7,553 bases of DNA from an uncultured Anaeromassilibacillus sp. (GTDB lineage: Bacteria; Bacillota; Clostridia; Oscillospirales; Acutalibacteraceae): the NCBI GenBank assembly GCA_945988865.1, contig CAMFTQ010000026.1:1-7553 (forward strand), written 5' to 3'. A program made the position numbers and the translations under genes. Below the pieces are notes generated by a model. That model made no database searches and was not told the origin of the DNA. It was given only the letters and a program-made list of their open reading frames with translations. This document shows positions 5,497 through 7,553 of this stretch, one piece after another; position 1 is the stretch's first letter; each line of letters opens with the position of its first letter.

Positions 5497-6651
5497 ATGA
5501 AAAAGAAAAATATAGGCAGCCTTATTTTTAATGCCATCGTTTTAATTGTTTGTATAAGCCTTGTTTTTTACTTTATTTTTTCAAAGGACGGACTAAAGGA
5601 TCTTTTGTCAAGCTCACAGGGCATTAACCTTTTCTGGCTTTTTCTGGCTGCTGTTTGCCATATGTGCAATTCACTTACAGACTCACTGCTCACGTGGCAG
5701 TTTATTCGTTACAAATATAAAAATGTTCGCTTTTTTGACGCTATGAAGGTTGCTATGGTCGGTCACTTTTTCAGTGCCGTCACTCCCGGTGCCTCGGGCG
5801 GTCAGCCTATGCAGGTTTACTCAATGGCAAAAATGAACATTGATGTCGGCTACGGAACGGCGATTATGTTTCAGAAGTTCCTTGTTTATCAGGTTACGGC
5901 TACGCTTTACAGCCTTGTTGCGTTCCTTATAAATATGGACTTTATCTTTAAGGCTATAAATGCGGGCGCTGTGTGGATATTTGTAATACTCGGACTTTTG
6001 TCACAGCTTGTTGTAATGGCTCTGCTCGTAGTTGTGTGCTACTGTCCGAAGCCTACCGAAAAGCTTATTGTTTTAGCTGAAAAGCTGATGAGAAAGTTTA
6101 AATTTAAAAATGTAGATCAGAAAATAAATTCTGCAAGAGGACAGGTAAGGCTGTTCCACAAATATAATAAAAACCTTAACAAGGACGTAAAGCTGATGGT
6201 TAAGGCTTTTATTGAGCAGTTTATTCTTATTTCCTTTGGCTTTGCTGTACCGTATTGCATTTATCGCAGCTTGAATCTTGAGGGTGCGACGCTTTTGCAG
6301 ATGATAAGCTCGCAGTCGTTTGTAACAATGATTTCGTCTATGATTCCTCTGCCGGGCGCTTCGGGTGCGGCGGAATACAGCTTTTCGCTGTTTTTCGGCT
6401 GCTTCTTTACAGGTGGCACTATGAAGTCTGCGATTTTGCTGTGGAGATGTGTTACGTACTACGGCACAATTTTCGTATGCGCTCCCTTTGCGCTTATCAC
6501 GAAGGGACACGGCAAGTCGATTGCAAAAATTGCCGAAACTATGCAGGAAACAACAGATGAGCTTATGCAGGATATAGAAAATCAGGAAGAAGGCATAAGC
6601 AATACAACAACCGAAACGGAAGAAAAAGAAACAATTTGTAAAGAGATTTGA
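5497..6651 (+). CDS. LPG-synthase transmembrane-domain (flippase-like) membrane protein
   Basis: A multi-spanning membrane protein of the family that forms the flippase half of MprF (lysylphosphatidylglycerol synthase TM region, formerly UPF0104). Related stand-alone proteins often sit beside glycosyltransferases and are thought to move lipid-linked substrates; the substrate here is unknown. In 384 residues I see about eight hydrophobic segments (around 7-28, 43-65, 84-95, 120-146, 157-183, 235-258, 265-283 and 311-335). There are also two family-typical Gly/Pro motifs, TPGASGGQPMQVY (96-108) and PLPGASGAAEYSF (284-296). A charged loop (about 184-232) divides the two halves, and an acidic cytoplasmic-type tail (about 344-384) ends the protein. 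No lysyl-transferase domain is present, so it is not a full MprF. The start is ATG at 5497 after GAGG (5489-5492), a rather short 4-nt gap. A glycosyltransferase gene begins 22 bp after its stop. Confidence 0.88.
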   Translation: MKKKNIGSLIFNAIVLIVCISLVFYFIFSKDGLKDLLSSSQGINLFWLFLAAVCHMCNSLTDSLLTWQFIRYKYKNVRFFDAMKVAMVGHFFSAVTPGASGGQPMQVYSMAKMNIDVGYGTAIMFQKFLVYQVTATLYSLVAFLINMDFIFKAINAGAVWIFVILGLLSQLVVMALLVVVCYCPKPTEKLIVLAEKLMRKFKFKNVDQKINSARGQVRLFHKYNKNLNKDVKLMVKAFIEQFILISFGFAVPYCIYRSLNLEGATLLQMISSQSFVTMISSMIPLPGASGAAEYSFSLFFGCFFTGGTMKSAILLWRCVTYYGTIFVCAPFALITKGHGKSIAKIAETMQETTDELMQDIENQEEGISNTTTETEEKETICKEI

Positions 6652-6658
6652 TTCTTTC

Positions 6659-6666
6659 AAGGGGTG
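6659..6666 (+). promoter_or_regulatory. Ribosome binding site deciding the glycosyltransferase TTG start
   Basis: AAGGGGTG is followed by seven A's and then TTG at 6674. The site and spacing select TTG, because no ATG or GTG in this frame lies between the upstream stop codon and the conserved N-terminal strand. Confidence 0.75.
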
Positions 6667-6673
6667 AAAAAAA

Positions 6674-7553
6674 TTGAATAACGCTCCAAAGGTAAGCGTG
6701 ATTGTACCATGCTATAATGTAGAGGAATATCTGACAGCGTGTCTGGAATCTGTTGAGAATCAGACGTTTGAGGACTTCGAGGTTATTATTATTAACGACG
6801 GCAGTACAGATTCTTCCGGAGTGATTGCAAAGAGGTTTACAGAAAAAAATGCAAATTTCAGATATTACGAAACTGAAAACAGAGGTTTGTGCTTAGCCAG
6901 AAATTACGGTATAGATCTGTCGCAGGGCGAATACCTTGCCTTTATTGACAGCGACGACACCATATCGCCGTATTTCCTTGAAAAGCTGTATAATGCCGCT
7001 GTCAGCGCAGACGCTGATATTGCCTGCTGTAACTATAACAAATATTATAATAAAGACAATAAATATTATGAGATAAAATTCAGAAAGCAAAAGACGGGCG
7101 ATTACACTAATATACGTATGATGAAGCTTTTGCTCAACGACTGGACTGTGCGTTCCTACGTGTGGAACAAGCTTTACAGAAGAACTCTTTTTACTGATAA
7201 CGGACTGTATTTCCCCGACCCGAATGTATTTTTTGAGGATATTCCTACAGTTTTCAGGGCTGCCTACTACGCAAAAAAAATTACGGCTATCCCCGACACG
7301 CTGTATAATTACTCTATCAGACCAAACAGCATAATGACAACGCATAATGTAAAGAAATACAATGATTATGCACTGGCTTACTATTTTTGTCACGATTTTG
7401 CAAGAGAAAAAGGCCTGCTTAAAAAGCTTGCACCGAACTTTTTAAAGACAGTCGGCTTCGTGTATTGCGCTAACTGGTACAAGGTAGTTTCAATGCACTT
7501 TACGGAAAAAAGGCCGAAAGGACTAATCAAGAACCTCAATGCTGTGGCAAAAA
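6674..7553 (+). CDS. Family 2 glycosyltransferase (partial, runs off the right edge)
   Basis: Transfers a sugar from a nucleotide donor to an acceptor, probably at the cytoplasmic face of the membrane during envelope glycan synthesis; donor and acceptor cannot be told. The visible 293 residues carry a complete GT-A fold of family 2. It begins with VSVIVPCYNVEEYL (7-20), then INDGSTD (40-46) and ENRGLCLARNYG (68-79). The DxD metal site is IDSDD (91-95), followed by WNKLYRR (164-170) and FFEDIP (187-191), whose Glu/Asp pair is where the catalytic base is usually placed. The frame is open from TTG 6674 to the last base, so the C-terminus is missing. Starting at TTG puts the first beta strand at residue 7, as expected. 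It lies 22 bp downstream of the flippase-like gene with no terminator between, so both probably share the promoter at 5413-5441. Confidence 0.92.
   Translation, partial: MNNAPKVSVIVPCYNVEEYLTACLESVENQTFEDFEVIIINDGSTDSSGVIAKRFTEKNANFRYYETENRGLCLARNYGIDLSQGEYLAFIDSDDTISPYFLEKLYNAAVSADADIACCNYNKYYNKDNKYYEIKFRKQKTGDYTNIRMMKLLLNDWTVRSYVWNKLYRRTLFTDNGLYFPDPNVFFEDIPTVFRAAYYAKKITAIPDTLYNYSIRPNSIMTTHNVKKYNDYALAYYFCHDFAREKGLLKKLAPNFLKTVGFVYCANWYKVVSMHFTEKRPKGLIKNLNAVAK

Noticed and set aside
6073..6660. 195-codon open frame on the minus strand opposite the end of the flippase-like gene
   Set aside because: Basic, low-complexity translation without family features, antisense to a clear membrane-protein gene.
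6664..6681. Five-codon GTG mini-frame overlapping the glycosyltransferase start
   Set aside because: Its start codon overlaps the ribosome site, so it cannot be served by it, and nothing else supports it.
6893..7393. 166-codon open frame on the minus strand opposite the glycosyltransferase
   Set aside because: The plus strand here encodes intact family 2 glycosyltransferase motifs, and the antisense translation resembles nothing.

Overview
The window looks like chromosomal DNA of a low-GC, endospore-forming member of the Clostridia. The best single clue is a clear sporulation sigma factor G gene at the left end. The overall style (three-domain S1 protein, membrane-anchored RmuC, lipoprotein cyclophilin, AGA-rich codon use, GGAGG ribosome binding sites) suggests a Ruminococcus/Oscillospiraceae-type gut anaerobe, but that placement is inference. 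I see no mobile element, CRISPR array, tRNA or rRNA, and base composition is even across the genes.

Left half, minus strand (about 1-3365): an S1-domain RNA-binding protein, then an RmuC-family protein, then sigG, read right to left. The S1 gene and rmuC each have a recognisable sigma-A-type promoter. sigG is separated from rmuC by 146 bp. Its start region is unusual: a 15-bp hairpin followed by eight T's covers the Shine-Dalgarno sequence and a TTG start codon. A sigma-F/sigma-G-like promoter lies across the upstream arm of that hairpin, with its predicted start point in the loop. Vegetative read-through RNA from rmuC should therefore terminate or have its ribosome site masked. RNA started in the forespore would lack the upstream arm and be translatable. 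This is the most interesting structure in the window.

Centre (about 3366-5263): a divergent promoter region, then a two-gene plus-strand unit. It encodes a secreted lipoprotein cyclophilin (peptidyl-prolyl isomerase) with a large insertion in its catalytic domain, and a HAD-superfamily phosphatase. The unit ends at a perfect-palindrome intrinsic terminator.

Right (about 5264-7553): an AT-rich spacer with an extended -10 promoter, then a multi-spanning membrane protein of the LPG-synthase transmembrane (flippase-like) family. A family 2 glycosyltransferase follows 22 bp later and runs off the window. These two look like the start of a cell-envelope glycan or glycolipid operon.
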